From Burkholderiaceae bacterium (GTDB lineage Bacteria > Pseudomonadota > Gammaproteobacteria > Burkholderiales > Burkholderiaceae_E), in the NCBI GenBank assembly GCA_021463505.1, contig JAJTYR010000011.1:16205-80204 (forward strand): 64,000 bases of DNA, given 5' to 3'. Of this stretch, positions 1 to 8,423 are shown piece by piece (the first letter of the stretch is position 1; the number at the start of each line of letters is the position of its first letter). A model generated the notes under the pieces. It saw only the letters and a list, made by a program, of their open reading frames with translations, was not told the origin of the DNA and searched no databases. Both the position numbers and the translations under genes were made by a program.

Positions 1-423
1 GCGAGCGGCGCGCTGCGCGTGCACGAGGCGGCCGTGTTCGGGCAAGGCCAGCGCGGCGTGCGCGAGCAGCAACTGCGTGGGCGCGAAGCGACTCGGGTTG
101 GCCGCGTCGTGGCGGGTGCGCGAGCGGAAGAACGTCACCTGCACGCCCAGCGGCTGGCCGCGCCGGTCGCCGTCGAGGCGGCGCAGCCAGCCGGTGAGGT
201 ACCACCACTCCGTGCGAAACGGCGGATGCGCGCCGTGGTCGCGCGGAAACTTCAGCGGCTCGCCGCGTACGACCGGCCGATAGAAGGCCTCTCCGGCAGC
301 GAGGGCATCACCGGTAGCGAGAGCATCACCGGTAGCCGGGGCATCACCGGCGGCGGCCTCGGCACACGTGGCGCGCAGCCCGCAGACGGCGGCGGCCAGC
401 GTTGCGAGCACCCGGCGGCGCAT
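1..423 (-). CDS. AttH/CrtC-like lipocalin-fold protein, 3' end cut by window
   Basis: The visible 141 residues start with a signal peptide (MRRRVLATLAAAVCG, cleaved near AEA), then a short Ala/Thr/Gly/Asp linker made of 18-base repeats, then the motif EWWYLTGWL followed by VQVTFFRSRT. These are hallmarks of the AttH/carotenoid 1,2-hydratase (CrtC) lipocalin-like family, so the product is probably exported; its substrate is unknown. I chose ATG 423, which puts the signal peptide at the N-terminus; GTG 444 is in frame and overlaps the stop of the permease upstream. It is the last visible gene of a run with an ABC ATPase and FtsX-type permease, the arrangement seen in attEFGH-type loci. There is no reason to read it as a carotenoid enzyme, since no other carotenoid gene is visible. 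The C-terminal part lies outside the window. Confidence 0.8.
   Translation of the reverse strand, partial: MRRRVLATLAAAVCGLRATCAEAAAGDAPATGDALATGDALAAGEAFYRPVVRGEPLKFPRDHGAHPPFRTEWWYLTGWLRRLDGDRRGQPLGVQVTFFRSRTRHDAANPSRFAPTQLLLAHAALALPEHGRLVHAQRAAR
293..346. repeat. 18-base tandem repeat, three copies
   Basis: Three adjacent 18-base units of the form CCGGYAGCSRGRGCATCA lie within the 5' end of the lipocalin-like gene. They encode a repeated Ala-Thr-Gly-Asp-Ala-Leu type linker just after the signal peptide. Units differ at a few positions. It looks like a replication-slippage repeat in a linker, with no sign of a regulatory role. Confidence 0.8.
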
Positions 424-440
424 GTGACGGCAGGGTGGGT

Positions 441-3035
441 TCACCAGTCCTCCCGCAACGCCCGCACCGGCGCTGCGGACATGGCCGAGCGTGCGGCGAG
501 CAAGGCCGCGCCCACACCCAGCGCGAGCAGCGCGAGGCCGGCCGCGACGAGCAGGCCGATCGGCCAGGACAGGTCCATGGTCCAGTGAAATGACTGCGGG
601 TTCACGCGATGGACGAGCACCATGGCGATGATCGCGCCGAGCACCGTGCCCCACGCGGCGGCGATGCCGGTCTGCAGCGCCGCTTCGGTGGCGAACAGTC
701 GCGCGACCTCGCGCCGGCGCAATCCGAGGTGGCGCAGCACGCCGAACTCGCGCACCCGCGCCAACCCCTCGGCAGTCCAGGCCGAGGCGGCGCCGAACAG
801 TGCGACGACGATGGCGATCGCCTCGAGCGCGTAGGTGACCGCGAAACTGCGATCGAAGATGCCCAGCGACCGTGCGCGCAGTTCGCCGCTTGCGCGCAAT
901 TCGAGTCCGGCGATGTCCGACAGCGCAACGCGCAGGGCGGCGATCGCCGCGGCGGGCGTGATCGATGCGTCGAACCACAACGCGGCGTCGCTGGTCGTGG
1001 CGTCGCCGGTGAGCGCGCGATAGTCGCCCGCATCGAGCGCCACCGCGCCGTGCTGGCGCGCGTAGTCGCGCCAGATCGCGGCGACGAAGAAGCGCTGTGC
1101 CGGCGCTGTTCCCGGCAGCGGCAACGTGACGAGACTGCCCGGGGCCCATCCGTAGAGGTCGGCTGCGGCTTCGCTCGCGTACACCGGGAGCGCGCCCGGT
1201 GGCGCGGCCCGCACCTCGCCGGTGATCGCCAGCCGCCGTTGCGGATGCCGCGGGTCGATCGGGCGCGCCACCAGTATCAGTGGCGGGCGCGATGGATCGA
1301 GCGTGAGCGCCAGGCTGCGCGAGAACTCGGCGCGCGCCACGCCCGGAGCGTGTGCGAGACGCTCGCGCAATGCGGGATCGATGGCGCCCGTCGCTGCTCC
1401 GGAGGCGATCCGCGCATAGGCGTCGGCCGGAAGCACCGCGCCCAGCCAGCGGTCGACCGAGTCGCGAAAGCTCGACACCATGATGGCCATCGCTCCGGCC
1501 AGTGCAACGCTTGCGACGATGCCCGACATCGCCGCCGAGGCGCTTGCGGGCGCGCCGCGCAGCCGCTGCGCGGCCAGCCATGCGATCGGCCCGGCGGCGC
1601 GCAACGAGGCCAGCAGCGCGAGACCGCGCGCGCTTGCCGACACCACGCGCGGCACCAGCGCGATGCCGCCGGCAAGCCATGCAGCGATCGTGGCGTACGC
1701 GGACCAGGGTAATCCGTCGAGGGGCGGCAGCGCGAGTGCCGCCGCGCCGAACAGGAAGCAGCCGAGTGGCCAGGCCCACGCGGCTGCACTGCGGCGCCCG
1801 CGCAGCGTCTCCTCGACGCTGCCGGCGCGCAATGCGCGCGCGCCCGGTGTGCGACTCACGGCCAGAGCCGGCGCCAGTGCACCGAGCAGCGCGGTGCCCA
1901 GGCCCGCAGTGGCGAACGCGAGCAATGCCGACGCATCGAGCGCAAGGGCAGGCCGGCTGCCCGCGAAGTAGCCGCCACCCAGGTCGCCACCGACCCACGC
2001 GAGCAGCGCGCCGGCCAGCGCGATGCCGGCCAGCGTGCCCAGCGCCGCGCCTGCCGTGCCCAGCAGCAGTGCCGGTCCGAGCACGTGCGCGAGCAGCCAC
2101 CGGGGGCGTGCGCCGAGCACGCCGAGAAGCGCCAGTTCGCGCTGCTGGCGCGCCACGCCCAGCGCCAGCGTCGCGTGGACGATGTAGCCACCGGTGAGCA
2201 AGGCCACCAGCGCCAGCATCCCCAGGTTCACGCGATAGGCGCGCGACAGGTTGGACATGCGCTGCCGGCTCGCATCGGGTGCGCTCCAGACGACGTCGGC
2301 GGGCAGCATCGCCTGCCAGCGTGCGCGGATGCGCGTCACGTCGCTGTCCTCGGGAAAGCGCAGGTCGAGGCGCGAGAGCCGGCCGAGCCAGCCCAGGCGC
2401 CACTGCATCGCACCCAGGTCCATGACCGCCAGCTGCTGGCCGGCCGCGACGCGCGGCAGCGTGCCGGCGATGCGCAGTGCCACCGTGCGTGTGCCGGCGC
2501 GCAGTCGCAGGGTGCCGCCCTCGGACAGCTTCAGCGCCGCCAGCGCCGCGTTCGACAGGAACACGGTGTCGTCGGCGAACAGCGGCGAGGCCGCGCCCGG
2601 CTGTTCGCCGGCAGCGGCCGACGGCAGCAGTGCCGGTGTCACCCCGGCGGCGCGAAACGCGTCCAGGCCGATCACCTGCAGGGTCTCGCCCGGTCGGTCG
2701 GCGAGCGCGAAGACCGCGTCGATCACCGGGCTCACCGATGCGCCGCTCGCGTCCGCAGCCAGCCGTGGATAGAGTTGCTCGTCGAAGCTGCCGGCGCGTG
2801 CACGCAGCTGCGCCTGTGCGTCGCCGTTCACCGTGGACATCGCCGTTGCGAACTCCTCGAGCGCCGAGCGGTTCACCAGGTGGATCGCCAGGGCGAGTGC
2901 CACGCCGACTGCAATCGCGACGACCGCGGTCAGCGCGCGCCCGGGCTGCGTGCGAACCTGGACACGCCACAGCCAGGCGAGCAGCGCCAGGCGGCCATCG
3001 GCGGCGCGTGCGCATGCCGGCGCGAGTGTGCTCAC
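441..3035 (-). CDS. FtsX/MacB-type ABC transporter permease, 864 aa
   Basis: This is a large inner-membrane permease with the duplicated layout of FtsX-family exporters such as YbbP and AttF/AttG: an N-terminal anchor (about residues 35-55), a large periplasmic domain (60-260), three transmembrane helices (270-390), further helices around 420-460 and 500-520, a second periplasmic domain, and three C-terminal helices (740-850). Family members work with a LolD/MacB-like ATPase to move lipids, lipoproteins or other hydrophobic cargo out of the inner membrane. The start overlaps the ATPase stop by 4 bases, so the two are co-translated partners. The stop overlaps a possible GTG start of the lipocalin-like gene. 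The cargo cannot be told from sequence. YbbP of the ybbAP pair is the nearest well-known analogue. Confidence 0.88.
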   Translation of the reverse strand: MSTLAPACARAADGRLALLAWLWRVQVRTQPGRALTAVVAIAVGVALALAIHLVNRSALEEFATAMSTVNGDAQAQLRARAGSFDEQLYPRLAADASGASVSPVIDAVFALADRPGETLQVIGLDAFRAAGVTPALLPSAAAGEQPGAASPLFADDTVFLSNAALAALKLSEGGTLRLRAGTRTVALRIAGTLPRVAAGQQLAVMDLGAMQWRLGWLGRLSRLDLRFPEDSDVTRIRARWQAMLPADVVWSAPDASRQRMSNLSRAYRVNLGMLALVALLTGGYIVHATLALGVARQQRELALLGVLGARPRWLLAHVLGPALLLGTAGAALGTLAGIALAGALLAWVGGDLGGGYFAGSRPALALDASALLAFATAGLGTALLGALAPALAVSRTPGARALRAGSVEETLRGRRSAAAWAWPLGCFLFGAAALALPPLDGLPWSAYATIAAWLAGGIALVPRVVSASARGLALLASLRAAGPIAWLAAQRLRGAPASASAAMSGIVASVALAGAMAIMVSSFRDSVDRWLGAVLPADAYARIASGAATGAIDPALRERLAHAPGVARAEFSRSLALTLDPSRPPLILVARPIDPRHPQRRLAITGEVRAAPPGALPVYASEAAADLYGWAPGSLVTLPLPGTAPAQRFFVAAIWRDYARQHGAVALDAGDYRALTGDATTSDAALWFDASITPAAAIAALRVALSDIAGLELRASGELRARSLGIFDRSFAVTYALEAIAIVVALFGAASAWTAEGLARVREFGVLRHLGLRRREVARLFATEAALQTGIAAAWGTVLGAIIAMVLVHRVNPQSFHWTMDLSWPIGLLVAAGLALLALGVGAALLAARSAMSAAPVRALREDW

Positions 3036-3724
3036 GGCTGCGTCCCGTCGTCGGCGCGCAGGCGGCCCGCAACGAGCCGCAGCCTGCGGTGAGCGATCGC
3101 AGCCGCCTGTGCCGAGTGCGTGACCAGCACCAGCGCGGCGCCGCTCGACTCGACGGTCGTGGCGATCAGCGCCAACGCCTGTGCGGCGGTGGCCGGGTCG
3201 AGGTTGCCGGTGGGTTCGTCGGCGAGCACCAGTGGCGGTGCGTGCACCAGCGCGCGCGCGAGCGCCACGCGCTGCTGCTCGCCGCCGGAGAGTTCGCGCG
3301 GCCAGGCGTTCGCGCGCGAGGCCAGCCCGACGCGCGCAAGCATCGCGGCGGCCCGTTCGAGGGCAGCGCCGGGGGCGGCGCCCTTCAACAGCAGCGGCAC
3401 GGCGACGTTGCGCGCCGCATCGAGGTGCGGCAGCAGGTGGAACGCCTGGAACACGAAGCCGATCGCGTCGCGCCGGAACGCTGCGGCGTCGTCGGCGCCG
3501 AGCGCCGAGACCTCGGTGCCTGCGACGCGCACCGTTCCGGCATCGACGGGCTCGAGGCCGGCGACGAGGTTCAACAACGTCGACTTCCCGCTGCCCGACT
3601 CGCCGCGCAGCGCGACGCGCTCGCCGCGCGCCACGCCCAGGTCGACGCCGTCGAGCACTGCGTGCCCGCCGAACGCCTTGCGTACGCCGATCAGTTCCAG
3701 CGCGGGAGTCGTCGGTGCGGGCAA
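3032..3724 (-). CDS. ABC transporter ATP-binding protein, LolD/YbbA/MacB type
   Basis: A 230-residue ATPase with all nucleotide-binding motifs: Walker [11 protein letters not shown]-loop region FVFQAFHLLPHL, signature LSGGEQQRVALARALV, Walker B LVLADEPTGNLD and the switch His in LVTHS. The PTGNLD form of Walker B and the short length are typical of the LolD/MacB/YbbA exporter ATPases that pair with FtsX-like permeases. It ends inside the first codon of the permease gene (4-base overlap). It starts 25 bases after the selD stop on the same strand, so it may be carried on the selD transcript. ATP binding is certain; the exported substrate is not known. Confidence 0.92.
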   Translation of the reverse strand: MPAPTTPALELIGVRKAFGGHAVLDGVDLGVARGERVALRGESGSGKSTLLNLVAGLEPVDAGTVRVAGTEVSALGADDAAAFRRDAIGFVFQAFHLLPHLDAARNVAVPLLLKGAAPGAALERAAAMLARVGLASRANAWPRELSGGEQQRVALARALVHAPPLVLADEPTGNLDPATAAQALALIATTVESSGAALVLVTHSAQAAAIAHRRLRLVAGRLRADDGTQP

Positions 3725-3749
3725 GGGCGGACGACGTGAATCAGGCGGA

Positions 3750-4811
3750 TCAGGCAGTCACTTCGATGCCGGGCTCGCCGACGGCGAGTTCGCCGATCTC
3801 GCAGGCGGCATCGAAGCCATCGCGCCGGAACACCGCGAGCACATCGCCGACCGCCTCGGGCGCGCAGGCCACCAGCAGGCCCCCCGATGTCTGCGGATCG
3901 GTCAGCAGCGTGCGCGGGTGCGCGTCGATGCCGGCACCCAGCCGCACTTCGTGCCCATAGCCGTCCCAGTTGCGCTGCGAGGCGCCGGTGGCAAAGCCGC
4001 GCGCGATCAATGCGTCGACGCCGGCGATCCGCGGCACCGAAGCTGCCGAAATGCGCGCCGCCAGGCGCGCGCCGCGGCACAGCTCGAGCAGGTGCCCGAG
4101 CAGTCCGAAGCCGGTGACGTCGGTCAGCGCGTGCACCGCGTCGAGTTTCGCCAGTGCCGGGCCGGGCGTGTTGAGGCGGGTCGTGCTGGCGAGCATCGCG
4201 GCGTAGCCTTCGGCCGACAGTTCGCCCTTCTTCAGCGCCGCCGACAGCACGCCCACGCCGAGCGGCTTGCCGAGCACCAGCCGGTCGCCCGGGCACGCGC
4301 CGGTGTTGCGCCTGATCCGGTCAGGATGGCCGAGGCCGAGCACCACCAGCCCGTAGATCGGCTCGACCGAATCGATGGTGTGTCCTCCCGCCACCGGAAT
4401 GCCCGCTGCGGCGCACACCGACTCGCCGCCTTCGAGGATGCGGCGAATCACGTCGAGCGGCAGCCGGTCGATCGGCATCGCCACGAGCGCGAGCGCCATG
4501 ATCGGCGTGCCGCCCATTGCGTAGACGTCGGAGATCGCGTTGGTGGCGGCGATGCGCCCGAAATCGAACGGATCGTCGACGATCGGCATGAAGAAATCGG
4601 TGGTCGCGATCAGCGCCTGCTCGTCGTTGAGCCGATAGACCGCGGCGTCGTCGGCACTTTCGATGCCCACCAGCAGCTGCGGTGGCACCGGAAGGCGCGC
4701 GGCGCCCCGCAGGATTTCGGAGAGCACTCCCGGAGCGATCTTGCAGCCGCAGCCGCCGCCGTGCGAAAACGAGGTCAGTCGCGGCGCCTGCGCGATCTCG
4801 GGTGCGTTCAT
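3750..4811 (-). CDS. selD: selenide, water dikinase (selenophosphate synthase), SelD/SenC
   Basis: This 353-residue protein makes selenophosphate from selenide and ATP. The N-terminal catalytic segment HGGGCGCK (residues 17-24) aligns with the E. coli SelD active site: Cys21 and Lys24 stand where E. coli has Cys17 and Lys20. The codon is TGC, so the enzyme is the cysteine form and not a selenoprotein. The GGHTID motif and the acidic metal/ATP-binding residues of the PurM-like fold are present. Its ATG lies inside the end of the SenB-like glycosyltransferase gene (ATGA overlap), a sign of translational coupling. No selA, selB, selC or selU/mnmH is in the window. This context favours a SenC role, supplying selenophosphate for a selenosugar, though a general SelD role using partners elsewhere remains possible. 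Confidence 0.93.
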   Translation of the reverse strand: MNAPEIAQAPRLTSFSHGGGCGCKIAPGVLSEILRGAARLPVPPQLLVGIESADDAAVYRLNDEQALIATTDFFMPIVDDPFDFGRIAATNAISDVYAMGGTPIMALALVAMPIDRLPLDVIRRILEGGESVCAAAGIPVAGGHTIDSVEPIYGLVVLGLGHPDRIRRNTGACPGDRLVLGKPLGVGVLSAALKKGELSAEGYAAMLASTTRLNTPGPALAKLDAVHALTDVTGFGLLGHLLELCRGARLAARISAASVPRIAGVDALIARGFATGASQRNWDGYGHEVRLGAGIDAHPRTLLTDPQTSGGLLVACAPEAVGDVLAVFRRDGFDAACEIGELAVGEPGIEVTA

Positions 4812-5809
4812 GGCTGGATGTTCCCGGAAGTGGGGGCGGGCGCACCGCCGGCGCGCCCGCGGGCAAGCAGATTATGCGCCAGCGCGAGCACGGCGGCCGC
4901 CTCGCGCTGCGGCGTGAAGCGCCACGCGTGCCGCGCGCAGTACGCGCGCAGCAGTTCGAGGAAGCCCGGTTCGTCGCGGCAGCGCCGGATCAGCGTGGCC
5001 AGCGCAGCGTCGTCGCCGGTCGGGAACAGGCCCGGGTAGTCGGCGCCGAGCAGCCCGATCGAGCCGCCGATGCGCGAGGCCAGCACCGGCACGCCGGCGG
5101 TCACCGCCTCGATCAGCACGTTGGCGCCGCCTTCGATCAGCGACGGCAGCAACAGCAGCCGGCCGCGGCGGATCAGCGCGCGCGTGGCGGCGTGCGCGAG
5201 CGGGCCGCGCAGTTCGATGCGCGCATCGACGTGCGCCGCTTCGCGCATCTGTCGCGCGAGCGCTTCGTCGTGCGCCCCGCCGACGTGGATCAACCGCAGG
5301 CGCCGCGAGGGCGCGTCGTCGAGCCGCGCCAGCGCGCGCACCGCGGTGAGCGGATCCTTCTCCCCCCGCAGGTGGCCGACCAGCAGCAGGTCGAAGGTTC
5401 GCCGTCGCGGCGTGCCCGGCGCGAGCGCCGGTGCCGATTGCTCGATGACCGTTGCGTGCGCGCGCAGCGCGGCAGGCAGTTCGTCCAGGCCTTGCGTCTG
5501 CAGCACCACGAGCGGCCGGGCGAGCGCGAGCGAGCGCTGCGCGGCGCGATCGTGGCGGATGTCGCGATACAGATCGGTGCCGGTGAGCACCAGCGCCACC
5601 GGACGCCCGCTGGCGGCGAAGGCGGCGATCATCGCTGCCGAGCGCCGCGCGTGCAGCGCGATCATCGCGTCGTCGGGTTCGCCGTTCCAGTCGCGCGCGA
5701 TGCGCACGCGATGGCGGGTGCGCAGGAACCGTGCCCAGCGGCGCGCGGTCTGCCAGTTCCCGGTGTTGGCGTCGGCCAGCGCCGGCGAGACGATCAGGAT
5801 CCGGCCGAT
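4808..5809 (-). CDS. senB: SenB-like glycosyltransferase (putative selenosugar synthase)
   Basis: A GT-B fold glycosyltransferase of the TIGR04348/SenB type. SenB is known to combine selenophosphate with a UDP-sugar to form a selenosugar. Visible landmarks are an N-terminal Rossmann start RILIVSPALADANTGNWQTA, LHARRSA, VLTGTDLYRD, LLVGHLRGEKDP and the C-terminal donor-site stretch LPSLIEGGANVLIEA. The gene overlaps selD by 4 bases. The start is odd: the first ATG/GTG/TTG codon in frame is GTG 5707, but the family-typical N-terminus continues about 33 codons upstream. A strong GGAGGT (5821-5826) precedes only ACG 5815 and ATC 5809. I placed the start at ATC 5809 as a guess; an undetected frameshift or sequencing error is the alternative. 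The family call is based on motifs and the SelD neighbour. Confidence 0.78.
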   Translation of the reverse strand: MGRILIVSPALADANTGNWQTARRWARFLRTRHRVRIARDWNGEPDDAMIALHARRSAAMIAAFAASGRPVALVLTGTDLYRDIRHDRAAQRSLALARPLVVLQTQGLDELPAALRAHATVIEQSAPALAPGTPRRRTFDLLLVGHLRGEKDPLTAVRALARLDDAPSRRLRLIHVGGAHDEALARQMREAAHVDARIELRGPLAHAATRALIRRGRLLLLPSLIEGGANVLIEAVTAGVPVLASRIGGSIGLLGADYPGLFPTGDDAALATLIRRCRDEPGFLELLRAYCARHAWRFTPQREAAAVLALAHNLLARGRAGGAPAPTSGNIQP

Positions 5810-5816
5810 CGGCGTA

Positions 5817-6602
5817 CTAGACCTCCATGCCGCCGACGACCTGGCTGAATCCGGCGTCGACGTAGGTGATCTCCGCGGTGATGCCGGCGGCGAGATCGGA
5901 CAGCAGGAACGCGGCGGCGTTGCCGACGTCCTCGATCGTGACGTTGCGTCGCAGCGGCGCGTGACGGCCGACGACGTCGAGAATGCGCGAGAAATCCTTG
6001 ATGCCGCTGGCCGCCAGCGTGCGGATCGGTCCGGCCGAGATGCCGTTCACGCGAATGCCCTGCGGGCCGAGGTCGCTCGCCAGGTAGCGCACCGCCGCCT
6101 CGAGGCTCGCCTTGGCCAGCCCCATCATGTTGTAGTGCGGCAGCACGCGCACCGCGCCGAGGTAGCTCAGCGTGAGCATCGCGCCGGCGCGGCCGCGCAT
6201 CATCGGCAGCGCCGCCTTTGCCAGCGCCACCAGACTGTACGCGGAGACGTCGTGCGACACCCTGAACGACTCGCGGTCCGCACCGTCCAGGAACGCTCCG
6301 GCGATCGCCTCGCGCGGCGCGAATGCGATCGCGTGCACCAGTCCGTCCAGCGCGTCCCAGCGTTCGCGCAGCGCCGCGAACAGCGCGTCGATCTGCGCGT
6401 CTTCGGCGACGTCGCAGGGGAACACCAGCGACGAGCCGAACCCGGCGGCCATCTCGGCGACGCGGCCCTGGAAGCGCTCGTTCTGATAGGTGAAGGCGAG
6501 TTCGGCGCCCTGGTCTCGGCAGGCCCGCGCGATGCCCCAGGCGATCGAACGGTTCGACAGCAGACCGGTGATCAGGATGCGCTTGCCGGCAAGGAATCCC
6601 AT
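5817..6602 (-). CDS. fabI: enoyl-[acyl-carrier-protein] reductase (NADH)
   Basis: FabI carries out the last reduction of each fatty acid elongation cycle in the cytoplasm. The 261-residue length and motifs fit: N-terminal [20 protein letters not shown] for NAD binding, the Tyr-X6-Lys catalytic set at Tyr157 and Lys164 with Tyr147 before it (E. coli Tyr156, Lys163, Tyr146), and [13 protein letters not shown] near residue 200. A GGAGA ribosome site sits 7 bases before the ATG. The gene diverges from yejA with only 27 bases between starts. Its stop lies beside the presumed start of the SenB-like gene, so fabI may head that transcript. It is an ordinary housekeeping enzyme with no unusual residue. 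Confidence 0.97.
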   Translation of the reverse strand: MGFLAGKRILITGLLSNRSIAWGIARACRDQGAELAFTYQNERFQGRVAEMAAGFGSSLVFPCDVAEDAQIDALFAALRERWDALDGLVHAIAFAPREAIAGAFLDGADRESFRVSHDVSAYSLVALAKAALPMMRGRAGAMLTLSYLGAVRVLPHYNMMGLAKASLEAAVRYLASDLGPQGIRVNGISAGPIRTLAASGIKDFSRILDVVGRHAPLRRNVTIEDVGNAAAFLLSDLAAGITAEITYVDAGFSQVVGGMEV

Positions 6603-6629
6603 TCGGGGTCTCCGCTAGAATCTTCGACG

Positions 6630-8423
6630 ATGACGATTGTCGCACGCGTTGCACTGGCGCTGACGCTGGGCGCCCTGGCCGGCCCGGCGCTGGCCGTCCA
6701 CGCGCTGGCGTGGGGCGACACCCCGAAGTACCCGCCGGGTTTCGCGCACTTCGACTACGTGAACCCGCAGGCACCCAGGGGCGGCACGCTGAACCTCGCG
6801 GGCTACGGGTCGTTCGACAAGCTCAATCCGTTCACGCTGCGCGGCCTGCCGGCCGCGGGGCTCGGAACGCTGATGTTCGAGACGCTCGCCGTGGCGAGCG
6901 ACGACGAACCGTTCTCGATGTACGGACTGCTCGCCGACGACATCCGTTTCGCCGACGACGGCCTGTCGATCACCTTCCACCTGAACCCGCGCGCGCGGTT
7001 CTGGAACGGCGACCCGGTCGCTGCCGAGGACGTGCGCCACTCGTTCGCGGTGCTCACCGGCAGTCAGGCGCATCCGCGCTTCCGGCAGTATTTCGCCGAC
7101 GTCGCGCGCGTGGTGGTGGTCGATGCGGCGACGGTGCGCTTCGAGTTCGCGCGCCGCAACCACGAGCTGCACATGATCATCGGCATGCAGCTGCCGGTGT
7201 TCTCGCGCAAGTGGGGCGCGGGCCAGCCGTTCGACCGCGTGGTCCAGGACGAACCGGTGACCAGCGGCCCGTACCGGATCGAGCACTTCGACTGGGGCAA
7301 GACGATCACCTACCGCCGCGATCCCGCCTGGTGGGCGGCTGACCTGAACGTGCGCCGCGGCATGTTCAACTTCGGGCGCGTCGTCTACAAGTACTTCAAG
7401 GACGAAACCGCGCGGCTCGAAGGCTTCAAGGCCGGCGAGTTCGACTGGGTGGCCGAGAACTCGGCGAAGAACTGGGCGCGCGGCCACGTCGGCCGCCACT
7501 ACGACTCGGGCGAGATCGTCAGGCGCGAATTCCGCCATTCGAACTCGGCCGGCATGCAGGGCTTCGTGCTGAACACCCGGCGTTCCGCGTTCGCCGACGT
7601 GCGTGTGCGCCACGCGCTCGCGCTCGCGATGGACTTCGAGTGGATGAACCGGCAGGTGTTCTACGGTCAGTACGTGCGCAGCACCAGCTACTTCACCAAC
7701 AGCGAGATGGAAGCGAAGGGCCTGCCGTCGGCCGACGAACTCGCGCTGCTCGAGCCGCTGCGCGCGCAACTCGACCCGGCGGTGTTCGGCGAGGCAGTGG
7801 TGCCGCCCGTCACCGATCCGCCGTCGAGCCTGCGCGGCAACCTGCGGCGCGCACTCGCGCTGCTGGCGCTGGCCGGCTGGAACGTCGACGACGGGGGCGT
7901 GCTGCGCAACGCGCAGGGGCAGGCAATGGGCTTCGAGATCCTCAGCTACTCCAAAGGCCTCGAACGCGTCGCGGTGCCGTGGGCGCGCAACCTCGAGAAG
8001 CTCGGCATCGCGGCGCGGCTGCGGATCACCGATCCGGCGCTCTACCAGAAACGGATGGACGAATTCGACTTCGACGTCGCGATCCACCTGTACGCGGCCA
8101 GCCAGACGCCGGGCAACGAACTGATCGAGCGTTTCACCTCGGCCTCGGCGACCGAAAAGGGCTCGGACAACTTCGCAGGCATCCGCGACCCGGCGGTCGA
8201 TGCGATCGTGCAGCGGCTGCTGGCGAGCCGCACGCGCGCCGAACTGGTCACCGCGGCGCGCGCGCTCGATCGCGTGCTGCGCGCCGGCTGGTACCTGGTG
8301 CCGCACTTCTACGCGCCCACGCACCGCGTGGCCTGGCGCGCGCGGCTGGCGCACCCGGACACGCTGCCGCTCTACTACGCGGCCGAGACCTGGCTGCTGG
8401 AAACCTGGTGGGAGAAGCGCTGA
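6630..8423 (+). CDS. yejA: peptide/microcin C-type ABC transporter substrate-binding protein YejA
   Basis: A 597-residue periplasmic family 5 solute-binding protein. It has a Sec signal peptide (residues 1-22, ending ALAVHA), followed by the YejA-typical start YPPGFAHFDYVNPQAPRGG, and the family 5 pattern around FNPFTLRG, DGLSITFHL and FWNGDPV. In enterobacteria YejABEF imports short peptides and microcin C. The start is ATG 6630, which gives the signal peptide its proper position. A TAGAAT hexamer at 6616-6621 resembles a -10 box but sits only 8 bases upstream of the ATG. The stop overlaps the yejB start (TGATG), the first of four tightly packed yej genes. Confidence 0.93.
   Translation: MTIVARVALALTLGALAGPALAVHALAWGDTPKYPPGFAHFDYVNPQAPRGGTLNLAGYGSFDKLNPFTLRGLPAAGLGTLMFETLAVASDDEPFSMYGLLADDIRFADDGLSITFHLNPRARFWNGDPVAAEDVRHSFAVLTGSQAHPRFRQYFADVARVVVVDAATVRFEFARRNHELHMIIGMQLPVFSRKWGAGQPFDRVVQDEPVTSGPYRIEHFDWGKTITYRRDPAWWAADLNVRRGMFNFGRVVYKYFKDETARLEGFKAGEFDWVAENSAKNWARGHVGRHYDSGEIVRREFRHSNSAGMQGFVLNTRRSAFADVRVRHALALAMDFEWMNRQVFYGQYVRSTSYFTNSEMEAKGLPSADELALLEPLRAQLDPAVFGEAVVPPVTDPPSSLRGNLRRALALLALAGWNVDDGGVLRNAQGQAMGFEILSYSKGLERVAVPWARNLEKLGIAARLRITDPALYQKRMDEFDFDVAIHLYAASQTPGNELIERFTSASATEKGSDNFAGIRDPAVDAIVQRLLASRTRAELVTAARALDRVLRAGWYLVPHFYAPTHRVAWRARLAHPDTLPLYYAAETWLLETWWEKR

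Noticed and set aside
293..346. CRISPR-like array
   Set aside because: The repeats are contiguous 18-base units in a coding linker with no spacers.
4740..4760. Possible selenocysteine codon in SelD
   Set aside because: The active-site codon reads TGC (Cys21), and the two TGA codons near 3741-3752 are simple stops.
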